Shown in pieces: positions 42,349 through 54,356 of a stretch of DNA of 64,000 bases. Position numbers and translations under genes: made by a program. The notes below the pieces were generated by a model that made no database searches, was not told where the DNA came from, and saw nothing but the letters and a program-made list of their open reading frames with translations. Origin of the DNA: Isoetes taiwanensis (lineage: Eukaryota; Streptophyta; Lycopodiopsida; Isoetales; Isoetaceae); NCBI GenBank assembly GCA_021234155.1, contig JAJEKV010000010.1, positions 22,778,833-22,842,832 of the forward strand, written 5' to 3'. Position 1 is the stretch's first letter. Each line of letters starts with the position of its first letter.

Positions 42349-43437
42349 TCTCATGATTTCTAATGTGAAATAGGTAGTCTTTACAAATGCACATAATATA
42401 TTTTACAATGATGGATTGCTTAAGTGATCTTCAGCTGCTCAAAGCTCATTATAGACGTAACAAACTCTCACAAATATAAGCACATGAGTTGAAGCAAGAA
42501 GTTTATCGTTGCACCCCCCTTTGATTTTTTCTTTGGATTTTTTCTTTGGTTCCACTATTAATGTTCAATGTTCAATAACGCATTGTGTATGATAATGGAT
42601 TTGTGTCTGTTTGAAAAATGCAGAGGATGAACTGGAACCTGCAACATAAAAGCTCTATGCTATTGGGACCCTTGAAGCAAACTACCTAGTAAAAATACCT
42701 ACAAAAAAGTAAGCGATGGAAAAACAAATGTGGAAGTCATACCTGGTTCCAAACAAAGCATGTCCAAAATTCGGGAATATCCGCTTCTTAAAATTCTATT
42801 GCACCTTGCCAATGGAGAATATAAATGATGGGGTTCAAGAAACTTAACAAAAAGATAATGCATCCCCTTTATAATCATCTGAAAGCTTAAAATCATGTTT
42901 TCGCTTTCCATAGTGACGTCCACGAATCATGCTTTGCCTAAAATGAAAGCTGGACATATGTGCTTATGGATACACGTTTATAGCTGTGAACAAAAAGAAA
43001 ACCGAAATGCATAAATACAATGGACTCGCCACATTAGAAGAACTACAAATCTATTTGCCTTGAGCGTTAATGTTTATGCAATCATTAACTGTGTATCTCA
43101 AAAAGCCCAACTAACATGGATGCTTGTAGTGTACACATGGTTTTTTGCTCCCAAAGGAGCAGAAGGAGCAGCCTGAACCACTACCACATGATAAAGGAGT
43201 TGCTCCTGTGAGGATAAGACAGGATGATAGGAACTTCATCTATTTAACTTTGATTTTGCTTTGAACTGGAATGCCATGGGGCCTTTATCTACAGAGATGG
43301 TACGCATCTTAAAACATCATATTCAAACCATTTAGATTATGAGAACTTGAGCAATAGTTCGAGTTTATTCCCCTGGTATGCCAGAAGATGTAATGGTATC
43401 TACCATGCTGATAAAAGTAATTATGTTTGGTCATTAC

Positions 43438-43745
43438 CTTCCTGCTCCATGTGTTGATAGAAGCAAGAGCCCATGCCAAGCTTGAAAAAAGCATTCCTGC
43501 ATAACTCGTCTTTGCCAACATGCACGCTCGCTCAAAATCTGCAGTTTTGGAATCATATAACAAACCCATAAAATGTAAAAACGAATTGGAGAGCATACAA
43601 CCCAGCCATGTTAGAAAGACCTGGGCTTTGGATGCAACCAAGAAGCCTCTAGATTATGCAGCTTGTACACACCGGATTGGCATCAGCAGTAGGCTTGCGG
43701 GATAAAGCGTGGCTTCGATGTTGCCAAAAATTGGGGACGGATAAT
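43438..43745 (-). pseudogene. membrane-protein exon, possibly TMEM205/DUF4149-like, with in-frame stop
   Basis: An exon bounded by TTGCATTGCAG (acceptor) and AGGAAG|GTAATG (donor). It reads IFGNIEATLYPASLLLMPIR, an in-frame TAA, then SRGFLVASKAQVFLTWLGCM and SNSFLHFMGLLYDS, and ends MLFSSLAWALASINTWSRK. The FG.I...LYP start, the central LSN segment and the SSLA...SW end recall TMEM205/DUF4149 proteins, which are small multi-pass membrane proteins. The TAA (CAA in a functional gene?) suggests a pseudogene. The identity is tentative. Confidence 0.35.
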
Positions 43746-43860
43746 CTGCAATGCAAACCCCATAATAGTTGAATTTCGAAATCATAATATCTGCAGGACA
43801 TATAATCCACAACAACAATAAGTATTTGATTTTGGCATTTGGAGAAAAGAAAGAAGTTCT

Positions 43861-43926
43861 ACTATAAGAAGAAATAAAAGGAGAAGGCTCTGCTAGCGGC
43901 AAACATGTCAATCAGTAACAAATAAA
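43861..43926 (+). repeat. direct repeat copy 1 (ACTATAAGAAGAAATAAAAGG)
   Basis: A ~65-bp segment ending ATCAGTAACAAATA that recurs at 45471-45537 with few changes. The distance between copies is 1,610 bp. Confidence 0.85.
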
Positions 43927-44113
43927 AGAAAAAGAAAGAAGTTCTAATATGTAGCATATAATAACAGGGGGTTTTCTTTGTGTTTTTGTACGCTTTTCAC
44001 TAAGGTTTTCCTATGATTTCGTGATGTATTCAAATGGATATACTAATGCGTACATCTAGAGTGCACCATTTCTGAGCCATTGATTTTAGCCTTTTTTTTT
44101 CAATGGTCAACAA

Positions 44114-44367
44114 CCAATGGCTCACAACAAAAGCCCTTTTTTTGTGCGTGTGGTGCATAATGGTCAACAACCAATGGCTCACAACAAAAGCCCTCTTTTT
44201 GAGTGTGTGGTGCATAATGGGCACATGAAGGGCTTGAAAACCAATGGCTCACAACAAAAGCCCTTTTTTTGTGCGTGTGGTGCATAATGGTCAACAACCA
44301 ATGGCTCACAACAAAAGCCCTCTTTTTGTGTGTGTGGTGCATAATGGGCACATGAAGGGCTTGAAGG
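44114..44367. repeat. higher-order tandem repeat (57+70 bp dimer x 2)
   Basis: CCAATGGCTCACAACAAAAG begins units at 44114, 44171, 44241 and 44298. Units alternate 57 and 70 bp, giving a 127-bp dimer repeated twice. The long units end GGGCACATGAAGGGCTTGAA. Peptides read from it are repeat artefacts. 44368-45112 has no supported gene. Confidence 0.92.
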
Positions 44368-45112
44368 GCGCATGTAGTGCAGTTTCCCCGCCGGCAACAC
44401 ATTTCTTATCATAACTTTTGATCCAGAGCTCTGTTTGAGATGATTTTTATTGCGTTGGAAAGCACTCTCCGAGATTTTTATTGCGTTTGGTTAAGCTATG
44501 TATGCTAAAACAGCAATTTTTCGGCCGGGTTTGGTAGGCTTTCATCCTACCGGTGATTATCTGAGGATGCGCTATTGGATATTGTTTTATGGCTCATCTC
44601 GAATGAAGCTTGCAAAAATTACCATGCATTTTTAGATTTTGAGGCGGTTATTAAGCAAATTCCAAGGCTTCTAGATCCTTCCGCTAACAAGCGAAAAAGT
44701 TTTCCACTTTAGTTTCTCACCACAAGAATCCTTGGAGGACAAAGGTCGCTTTTAAATTCCAGGTTGAAAAATGTTTGTATATGGGTGTTGCAAACTTTAC
44801 GACTTTCGAAATAATGGGATCAATCTGCTCTATCTTTATGGTAACTTTTACTTATGTTCTATTTGTTTTATTGTGATGAAATTCAAAAAGCTACTGAAAG
44901 CCTCAAATGAATTCTAGTTTTTTTTTCGGTTTGAATTCTAAAATTTTTGTCACACCGGGGAGGGGTGACGTCCCTAAAACCCCGAAGGGGCCAAATTTTT
45001 TTGCAACACAAACTATTAACATCCAATATATAAAAATTAAATCCCCCAACACATAACAACCAACACATAACAACCATTGACATTAACAACCAACACATAA
45101 CTACCATTGACA

Positions 45113-45471
45113 TTAATTAACACAACCATTGGGTCCAACACATTTAAATTAAAATCCCCCTTAAACCCCCTTTGGTTTGGGTGCATATTCACACGGGGGG
45201 TGACGTAGGGCAGCGAGAGCCCTCATAATTGTATTTTGCACGTACGAAATCAACACCATATAGTATTCCGCTTGAAATCTTATAGTATTTTGCAAATCTT
45301 GTTATACAGTATAGCAAATTTTGTACTTGCATACCCCACAAACGAGGAACTTTACGTACGGTGTAGATTAAGGAATAAGGGGTGAATATGCCTATCCAAC
45401 AGCTCTCGTGGCCCGGAGTCACCCCCCGTGTGAATATGCACCCAAACCAACCCAATGGTTGTGTTAATTAA
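45113..45471. mobile_element. foldback MITE-like element
   Basis: Flanked on both sides by TTAATTAA. The outer arms CACAACCATTGGGT (45121-45134) and their inverse (45450-45463), plus inner arms of 32 bp (45173-45204 and 45418-45449), are perfect inverses. The left side has an extra 38 bp between outer and inner arms. TTAA or TAA could be the target duplication, but the palindrome TTAATTAA prevents separation of arm from duplication. No coding capacity. Confidence 0.8.
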
Positions 45472-45537
45472 CTATAAGAAAAAATAAAAGGAGAAGGCTC
45501 TGCAATAGCGGCAAACATGTTAATCAGTAACAAATAT
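45471..45537 (+). repeat. direct repeat copy 2
   Basis: Second copy of 43861-43926, starting exactly at the right border of the MITE-like element. 45538-46560 contains no supported gene. Confidence 0.85.
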
Positions 45538-46560
45538 ACCATGAAGTAACCCATTGCAAGAGAACCTAAATATATTATTGTAAACTTCTTGTCTGCAAGG
45601 ACTGCAATCAGAAGCAAAATAGCGTTGGCACTGCTAGGAAATGGAAAATCTAAAATATTTGCTGTACATAATTTTCGTCAGAATCAGAAGGAAAAAAAGG
45701 ATGATTTTCTTTACCTGCCAGCTTGTATCTATGCTGTTAGGATCGCCCAAATTCTGCCAAGTCTGAGGAAGGCTAAACTCGCAAGGCATATTGATGCTAG
45801 ATAGTCATACATTCATAGAGACCTTAGTTCTGTAATATTCTACTGGCAATAAAAATGATCAGATAAATCTATGTATGAGCCTCAAAACACTCCAACGATC
45901 TGGGCACGGACGATGGCCCTATAACGAAGGTTCTAGCAAGAGCTATGATAAAAATTTTGAGGTCGTCCAAATGGCTATTCTAATTGATTGCAAGGGAATA
46001 AATTAAGAACCAAAGATCAGAAAGAAAATACGTCATAGTAGGTACTGCGAATAAGAAGCTTAGAACCTCTATAACATGGCTCAAGTAGATGGATTTACCG
46101 CAATAATACACCATCTTCTCTACTTCAACAGATGTTTCGCACATGCATCTGGCAAACCCAAAGCCCCAGCGGGCTGACGAATATTCTGCAAGAAATACTG
46201 CATAAGCTTGAAATAGAATTGCAGAGAAATTGCTATTTCATGTGCTCCACACGTCTGTCATGCCGCTTAAACTCTCGTCATCCCTAATTCGACCTCCATA
46301 TCCGAAAACCCCTGACCCAAAATCGTGCTAAAAAAACTCATCCGATTTTTCTAATATCGGGAATATTTTTCGATAGCTAAAACCCTTAAAACCTAGGGAA
46401 ACCAACTTAAAAAAAATCCAAAAAGTTTTTCTCTAGATCGGAAAAACCAAATTTAAACAATAGATACATATGAAATCTCTCAACATACTGATGAACAGTC
46501 TCCTCCAGCTTGATGCTGAAAGATTGCAATTCAAAAACCAAATCCTGAGGTTCAATGAGC

Positions 46561-47112
46561 TTACCAAACCTCTCCCAAAATTGTTATTCGATTTCTTCCC
46601 AAGTATTCACACCTGTGCTGATGACATACCTCATCATTTTTGAAGCACTTCTTGAACTCTGAGAACTTGCTTCCCTTTTTGTAACCACAATCTAAGTAGT
46701 ATTCTTCAAAAGTCTTTAGGAAATTGTTAGCATTGACACTCTGGTCAAAGATAGGAGGAGGAATAGGCATATTAAGTTCAAAATATTGCATATCTGCACT
46801 GCCTTGACTGGTTGAACCATACTGTGCAGCAGGCACTCCTGTATTTTCTTAAGGTTCAGTGTGTACTTGCTCAACAGCCTCATTACTTCTTCCAGGAGCC
46901 ATGAGTTCCTCAAGATCCAGGTGGGATCTCGGTTGGACCTCCAAAATGTTGGAGGTATTCCTGGCAAAACCTCCAACTTCACAGATACAGGACCTCCAGA
47001 TTGCTAAAGGCAACCACTCTTTCTGTAAACTTGCTGAGATAATGCTCAAATTGCAAGAAGATATGAGTTTCCCAAAACAGTGAAAAAAGTTTATCAACAA
47101 AAATTGCACCAA
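46561..47112 (-). pseudogene. Ty3/gypsy-like gag N-terminal remnant
   Basis: Minus-strand fragments in two or three frames: ARNTSNILEVQPRSHLDLEE and APGRSNEAVEQVHTEP, then MPAAQYGSTSQGSADMQYFE and PPPIFDQSVNANNFLKTFEE followed by YYLDCGYKKGSKFSEFKKCF. The second part resembles the capsid start of gypsy gag ('P.FD...NA..FL..FE.Y'). It may belong to the same family as 39429-40607. No other domain lies nearby. Confidence 0.4.
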
Positions 47113-48605
47113 GCGATCTTCCTATGGATTTTCTGCCTAGTTCCAATTTTCCAAGTTTCTTAAGTGTGTCTTGATAATGCCTTGCAAGGTCAGAAGCAAA
47201 TGTCTGGATAGAATTATAGATATAGAGTCCTCTGACTTGGTCAACTTTGAGTCAATAGCCCAACCCGAGAGCTATTTTTTCCCAGTTAATTTATAAGCAA
47301 CCTTTCTAGTTTTTGCCGAATGGTTCATATTCTCATATTTTTTGATAGCTCTGGAGAGTGTGTTAAAAAAATCTTGCTCAAAGACCTGCTAGTTTGATGC
47401 TAAAAGGATTTTTCTTTTCTTGACTGCTATTTTTTCTGTGCAGAAAACAGAGAATCCAATTTGATAGTTCTGTTGCTGGATATTTTTTGTGCTAGGAATA
47501 GCTTTTTATAATTGCTGAATAATCTATAAGATCAAGCAAAATGCATGGCATGAGAACTAGTTCTACTATAATTCAAGAATAACACTAAGATTTGCTGAGA
47601 AGCTTAGCTTTTCTGCCTACTCTTGTAAGACTGAGACTATCCTAAGCGATTTAGTTATCTTTTTCTTCACCTTTTAAATGATCAAACATGCATGCAACAC
47701 GACCACAGCTGAATGACCATTATAATGTTTTAGTTAGATGATTCTTTCACCTTTAAAGTTTAACTCGCTAAGCTCAAAACCAGAATTTCTTACCAGACTC
47801 AGATTTTCTCTCAATTGCTCATCATAAAGAAGGTACACATCGTATCTCAAGCTCTTAATCTTGGGCACAGGATCAAGTAATAGATTAAAATCAATTCATC
47901 AGATTTGCATCAGGTCTGCAGGAACTCCGAAGCAAAGGTAGGTCTTTCACACTCGAAGCTCATCCAACCTCATCGAAAATGAATTGCTAAAGTCAGTAAA
48001 CTCGCGCAGAAGCCGACCCTTCTCTTGAGATGATTTCCCCCTTTTAAATTTTCAAATTCTGGTCTGTTCTTGGCATTGCATCTTTTCTGTTTGGTCTTTT
48101 GGGTGATTTAAGGTTTCTTGATGTAGAAATGTCCAGTTCGAGAGCTCAGGCTTATGATTACTTGGTCAGATCCAATAGAAAGGCCAGACCTTGGCCTGGC
48201 CTTTTTATGGTTCAAGAATTTACAAGAAACATATATCCCACAGGCATCGAGAGAAAAAGAGTCCAAGGTATATAAGGAATAAAGCAGATGGATTTATAAA
48301 ATTCACGTGCTGCCTTCACGTCCCGTTGCCGCCCCACACCCGAGGGTACCACGTGGCGGTGGGGGATTGGATGAAAGCGAGGTCTAGGCTGGGAGGGAGG
48401 GGGAAGGGGGGCAGAGGAAACATTTTTTTGCTTCAGGACTTAAGGCACGAATCCCAAGAATTCAAATTCAAATGTCTAAACAAGGTCCTTTTTTGGAATT
48501 TTTTGCACCATATGGAATGTTTTTTGATATACCCTTCTTAATGGAAGAATCTTTTTTGGAAAAAAAGGAATTTTTTGGTTTTTAAGCAAAGAAGGCTTAG
48601 AAAAT

Positions 48606-48765
48606 GGTGATGTGGCAAGTGTGTGGTGTGAATGGGCAATCTCATGATGACATGACGTGATGATGTGGCAAAGAATCTTCCCCCTAGTTAATGAGATGAA
48701 AAGTGATGTGGATGACTTATGTTGATGATGTGGCGAGGTGGACAATATGTGATGATGTAGCATGT
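48606..48765 (+). repeat. TGATGATGTGGCA degenerate repeats
   Basis: Variants of (G)TGATG(ATG)TGGC occur at about 48607, 48659, 48703, 48723 and 48749 with varying spacers. Confidence 0.6.
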
Positions 48766-50742
48766 TTTGCAACTTTATAACGGTATGAGCACTTCTAATT
48801 TGGAAAATTGGTAGTGCTTAGGCCAGCTCTCACTTAGCAAACTTGGTGTTGAGAGTATGCATCTTTCTCTCTCTATTTTGTTTCTTAGAGAGAGAATGTG
48901 ATGCCTTGAGCATTAAAGGGTCATTTTCAATGGAAATTTTAGTTTTTTTTAAAGTGGTTGGAGTGTGATGGAGTGTGTGAGTAGTTCATGATTAGGGAGG
49001 AGGTCTTAACCAACTTGGATTATGGAAATGGTAAAGATATATGGGGCAAGGCAAATGAGATGGATGGAGTCAATGGATAGGGCCAAATATGAATCATGCC
49101 AAAACTTGTGTAGAACCAAAACCTTACTTTAGAGGGGTCTTCCAAACTTGGACTTGTTGAAAGAGTCTTCTCATGTTGATCTTAAGTTTTCATATATGAA
49201 ATTTGATCCTTTGTCCTTTTCATGATGCTTAAAAGAGAGTGTTTGTCTGGCTCTTCTACTAGAGGTCTTTCAACAAACTTTGTCTTCAATGATGTGAACT
49301 TGGTCTATGCACACACTTTTAGTATAGAGTTAGCATATCAAATGAAATGTGTAAAATGCTCTTCTATGCTGCAGTGCACCTTGCACCTTAGCGGGGGTGC
49401 AACTTGGGAGACAAGGCATCCCTGGGGGCATTTAGAATGCTTTTTTTTCCTTGCAACACAAGGTGCTGCAATCTCTATAGAGACTAGGAGTCCGATATTC
49501 AACACCGGGCATTTACATGAGATAGGGCCACTCCAGGAATGATGCTTGTCCTAAGCACTTGGGAAGTGTTGAGCTGAGTCAGGGACTTGATAATGGACGG
49601 ATGGTCATGATACATGTGTTGTACAATTGTGATAATTCCTCAATATCGATGTATCCCATTAACCTTGTATCCATTGGCAAAGGCATTTGGACCCTGTGTG
49701 GGTATAATGGGAAGTGGCAGGGCATAGGATCTTGAGAAATAGGAACCAAGGAAGGGATGTTAATGGGCAAAAGTATGCTAGTGGGTATCAAAAAAACGCG
49801 GCCCCAGCACTTAGATCAGCACCCTGGATGTACTATTCTATCATAGTATTCCACTTGTTATTAATTGAAGTTGTTACATATTTCTATTGATTACCTAATT
49901 ACCGTGTGCTAGTACCAGTAACACCTTAAACAAGCTGCCATATGGGGTGCTATATGAGTGCTGTCAGCATGTGTCCGGACGCCTGCTTTTGCACCCCACC
50001 AGCATACTTTTGTCCTAATCTCATTATTTGAATTTAGCTAGGATCATGTTATGTGCACTGGATTCACAAATGGATGGCATGGAAATCGTTCTTGAAAAAG
50101 AAAAAAAAAAATGTGTACGCTCAAGCACAAAACTCTGGGAGTTTTAAAGAATCATCTGGGATGGTCCCTTTTTTTTTTTAAGAGCATGTTTAGGATTAAG
50201 GAATTATTTTCTTCTAGGATTAGGCCATCATGAAAGAGCTCCATGTAAATGCACTCTATCATGAAATGAGAGATTAAACTCTACAAGGGCCAGAGCTAGA
50301 TTCTCGCAATATCTTGCTCAATATTCAGAGGCAGAGTTGCTACTATTGTGTTCTGAATTATTGTCAAATGGCTAGGTTGGGAACTTAGCTTTAAAAAAAG
50401 GATAAATATGACAAAAGCAATCAAGGATTGCAGTAAGTGGTGCATCTTATGGGATAAGTTGCACACAAGTGAAAAATACTTCAAGCAGTGTTTGAAGGTG
50501 AAAACAATGATGCAGAAGTGCTGAAGATTGCATTTGCCAGATCCGAGCCATCGGATCGTCATTCTGGGAAGGGACAAGCGCCTATATTAGGCCATTTCCG
50601 TTTTCAGCCCGGTTATCGGCGTCTTCTCACAGCAGCTCTTCTTCTCCTCTCGTGGCTTCCCTCCCTTCCCGCCCTGCTGCGTGGGCGCATGAGTCTTTTT
50701 TCATTTGTATTTTTTTGTTGTTCATGCACTCTTTATTGTTCT

Positions 50743-50912
50743 CCACCTGTGGGTGTTGCTATTCTCATGTTTATGTTTCTTCAGCATCCTGCTGCGTTAT
50801 TCTCCACCTACGGGTGATGCTGTTTTTTTTTCCACCTCGAGGGTGATGCAGATTTTTACGTAATGGTTTTCCACCCGCTGGGTGATGCTTTTTCCGCCCT
50901 ATGGGTGATGCT
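50743..50912 (+). repeat. five CCACCTnnGGGTGATGCT motifs
   Basis: An imperfect inverted motif (CCACC against GGGTG) followed by ATGCT or TTGCT occurs at about 50743, 50804, 50832, 50871 and 50895. Each copy is followed by a T-rich stretch. The spacers differ in length, so this is a dispersed motif rather than a satellite. Confidence 0.8.
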
Positions 50913-51401
50913 ATTTTTTCACCTATTTTCATTCCTCATATCTTCGGACCTTCTTGGTGCAGCTTGTTTTTCATGGCTATGCTTGTTTGTTTTCTCTAAC
51001 CATTTACGGGCGTTTCTTGGGGAGTTTGGATCGATCCTTCCTCATGAGCTAATGCATGCCTGGCTACATCTCAATGGTACCTTAAACTTCCAAGCAATCT
51101 AATCTAATATATTGTTCATGAAAAACTGCTTTATATAGTTTGAATTGTTAGAAAATGGATTCAATGATATGTTGATTCTTGATATGCAGGTTTTCCAAAC
51201 CAGTTACCCTCACCCGTTGGAGAAGCCATTTGCCAAGTTGTGGCACACATGTGGCTCGAAACACAAATTGTTAACAATTCCAATGGAAAGTTAAAGTTTG
51301 TAGCAATTAAGTAACTAATTCAAAACTTCACAGTTAAAATCAGTTCAAATCTAAACAATCCCTCAACAAAATGACTGAAATGATCAAAAGCTAAAACCAA
51401 C

Positions 51402-51671
51402 CTGGACTTGAATGATCCCTGTAGCATTATTACAATTTAATAGAGCTACTATTTCCTCTTCCTCGACTCCAAAAGCTCGCTCGAGCCATTAAATCCTGAC
51501 TAAAACCTCGTGAAATGCCATTTCTTCCAGCTAAATAAAATGCACTATAACTCTTCTGGTCCATTGCATTGTTGAAACAAATAGCTCTAAAAGGCATACT
51601 CGCAGAATTCCAAAGCCAGCTGATCCATCCAGCTGGGACTGCAAACAGGTCCCCAACTCTAACATATCTAC
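51402..51671 (-). pseudogene. cupin (11S globulin/germin-like) exon, frameshifted
   Basis: An acceptor (TTTTATGTAG) precedes YVRVGDLFAVPAGWISWLWN, a cupin strand pair (GD.F.VPAGW...N). FYLAGRNGISRGFSQDLMARA follows, as in plant 11S-like seed-storage proteins ('LAG..GI..GFS...LA.AF'). One extra base near 51472 throws off the frame; the other frame gives FGVEEEEIVALLNCNNATG. A donor-like CAG|GTTGG lies at about 51402. Upstream exons were not identified. Confidence 0.55.
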
Positions 51672-52059
51672 ATAAAATACGCAAATTGTTTGTCCATTAC
51701 ACTAAGAAGTTCCATTATTTTTTAGACTGTATGCTTATTGTGCTTATAAATACCGCATGCCAGATCAAACATTTTCTGCCATAAATTTATGAACCTAACC
51801 ATCATAACGCTGAAGTAATAATGTTTTTTCCTGCAATATGCTTACGAATATGAACCTGGCCATAATGATTTGAAGTAATAAAAGCCATGATAATGAAACT
51901 ACAGTAATGAATATCTTATGAACCTAGTATTAACTAAGAATGAAATAATCAAAACACTCAAACTCCAACTTACCGCACACTAGTGGAATCGCCAGATGGA
52001 TGGAGCAGACTAGCAGCAGCCCTGCCTTGAGAGATGTAACACAAGGTATGCAGAACGTC

Positions 52060-52535
52060 CTACATGAGAATAATATACCTGCACAACTTCTGGAGCAAAA
52101 GATCTTGGAGTTCTGACTCTGGATTTAAAACTGAGAGTAAAACTTGAATGCCAAAATCCGAAACCCTAACATAGGGTTTTGCTGCTGAGGCCGTAAGGAA
52201 CTTGAGAGGCTTCAGATTCGGGTGGATAATACCCTTTTGATGAAGATTCTGTATAGTTAGAGCAAGATTTCGAGTCGCTTCAAGAAGATCCTGTATAGTT
52301 AGAGCCGTTTCCTTTTCGCATAGCCTGCCTTTCTTGGCGATTACTTCAAGCGCCAGTGTCCATCGTCTTTGATTAGTGCAGCGCCATTGCCATAGCGAGA
52401 GCAGATACAAAACCCATTGATCACAGTGCATGCGGGAAACAAACACAATAGCAGGCGGGAAACAAACACAAGCATTAGGCAACCAATGGGATGGCATGAC
52501 CTAGATCGAAATCTAGGCCGTCCATCTTGGCCCAT
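52060..52535 (-). pseudogene. protein-kinase catalytic fragment, degenerate
   Basis: A minus-strand frame contains NLHQKGIIHPNLKPLKFLTA, then VRVSDFGIQVLLS. The catalytic-loop Asp of HRDLKP is replaced (HPNLKP) while DFG remains. A frame change follows, and the other frame reads RSFAPEVVQ, an APE-like motif, ending at a GTATAT donor. A short duplication (CTGTATAGTTAGAGC at about 52247 and 52292) doubles a LTIQ(D/N)L segment. It is an inactive kinase relic. Confidence 0.5.
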
Positions 52536-52776
52536 CTTGGCCGTTTAATGAGATGCATATTGTCAATAGCACATTTATAAGATTACACAAATATTTATAA
52601 GATTACACAAATGTGGTTTAATAGTACCCTATGTAAGATTACATGGCTTCCAAATTATGCGGTTTCTGCCCTTTCCTAAATTACATGGGAAGGACCTTAT
52701 GGAAGTCATGACCATAATGTAGAATTAATTAAAGTAGAATGATTCCACATATAGGAAAGTCTGTGGAGACCAGTGG

Positions 52777-53371
52777 ATGTGCGGGAGCGTGGAGGCAGAT
52801 CGACACCTCAGCCAAATCATCTCGCATCCTCAATTTATAGCAAACAACAGCAAAAAGGACCTGAGGAATGAGCAATGGGAAATGTCCATTGTTCCCAACA
52901 TCAATCTACATGAAGCATTCTTCGTTAGAGGCAAAATGGTGGATGTAGAAGAGATTGCTGAAAGGTCTGCGAGAAATCTGAGAAGCAGGTTTATGCCCAA
53001 CGCGAATTTCATGAATTATCCCATGCTGGCAGTGGAGGATGTGTGCATGGATCCAAAGGCTTGGCGCATACATTGGAATGAGCTTTGTGGTCCAAACATC
53101 TCTCCTTTGGAGCATATGGCAGGAGAATGCCATATTTTAGATGATGTAGATATCATTGGCCTTGGTGTTATTTTTTTGAGAGCACCTTTGCCAAGCTATT
53201 ACAGATGCCAACAAACAAGAAAGATATGGAAGTGACATATGTTGGTGTGGAGGCACGTCTTTTGTACTCTAAAATCTATCGTGCAAAGTCTTTAGATGGG
53301 GATGGCTTGTTACCTCCTAACCTGTGCGATATGATCATCCAATATTCAACGTTCTTCTGTTATCAGTTATA
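52777..53371 (+). pseudogene. unrecognised plant-like protein, one frameshift
   Basis: A 152-codon frame (MCGSVEADRHLSQIISH... MLAVEDVCMDPKAWRIHWN ... EHMAGECHILDDVDIIGLG) ends at 53235. After a one-base shift near 53215 a second frame continues in the same sense (KKDMEVTYVGVEARLLYSK, then YRAKSLDGDGLLPPNLCDMI) to a stop at 53371. The residue composition is that of a real globular protein. I do not recognise the family. No introns are evident; the start may lie further upstream. 53372-54816 shows no gene. Confidence 0.35.
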
Positions 53372-54319
53372 AGCAGCTTGTTCAGTTATTACCTGTGCGA
53401 TATCATCCAATATTCTGCATTCTTCTGAAATATTCAAAACAGAAAAACATTATTGTGAAGGTTCATGTCAATGGCATTCAATGGTTGCATTTGAAATTTT
53501 GAATTTTGTATGTAACATGTATTAGAGTATGCAACTTATCTGGCAAACACTGCTCAAACACTGGTAATTCGATATGTAAAGTTCTTTTCTAAAGCAAGCT
53601 TTGTCAAATACCACCATCTAAATTTTGAACTATTTGCGAAGGTCCACGGTATTTGACCAGATCAATATTTGTTAGTTGACTGGCAATGCATCATTCACAA
53701 ATTTAACTTTTTTCATCGTGCCGAGAGACCAAGCATCAGATTTGGCTACTACAACTTTGATTCTCTAATAAATTACAGATCTCGATACCATTCTCCATCA
53801 ACGGTCTCCTGCAATATGGCTTGAAACTTTTTAAAAGAACCACGTATTCGACCTTCAGGCAAGAATCTTGTACCACCAAATTCGACCTCCCCGTAGAAAT
53901 CTTATATATGATAACGGTAGGCTAATTTGAGTGCGATCCACAGTTCCCATGTGCATCATGATAATAAGATATAAGAATCATTCAAAAACATGTGGTTGTT
54001 AAAAGGTTGAATCTATGTGAACACAATAGTAGGTGACAAAAAATGATATGCATGCGGATCACATGAATCCTTTAAATGGGGCCAATATGTGATTTTTAAC
54101 TAAGCATTGTGGAGATCAATGGAGCTAATCCTGCAGAAGCTTGAACTGTCGGGGTTATAAATACATAGGGTCAATGCTCAAGCAATATTATGGTCAATGC
54201 TTTTAAAACAATGATTTCTACTAGAGTGTTTTGCATGGTTGTAAAGGTTAGAAATTAAATAAGAAAAGTGACATAACAATTTGCATAAAGTCTCTATTGG
54301 TCTCAGTGGACGATAAAAA

Positions 54320-54356
54320 AACTATTCTATTCTATTCTATTCTATTCTATTCTATC
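54320..54356. repeat. (TATTC)n microsatellite
   Basis: Seven or so units of CTATT, ending TCGAAATG. Confidence 0.9.

Larger units (their letters stand above)
47113..51401. other. intergenic region without supported genes
   Basis: AT-rich sequence with short chance ORFs only. Internal structure worth noting is listed separately: TGATGTGGC repeats (48606-48765) and CCACC...GGGTG repeats (50743-50912). Confidence 0.5.

Noticed and set aside
44030-44412. Repeat proteins on the minus strand (HTHKKRAFVVSHWLL repeats).
   Set aside because: They are translations of the 57/70-bp tandem repeat with no independent coding evidence.
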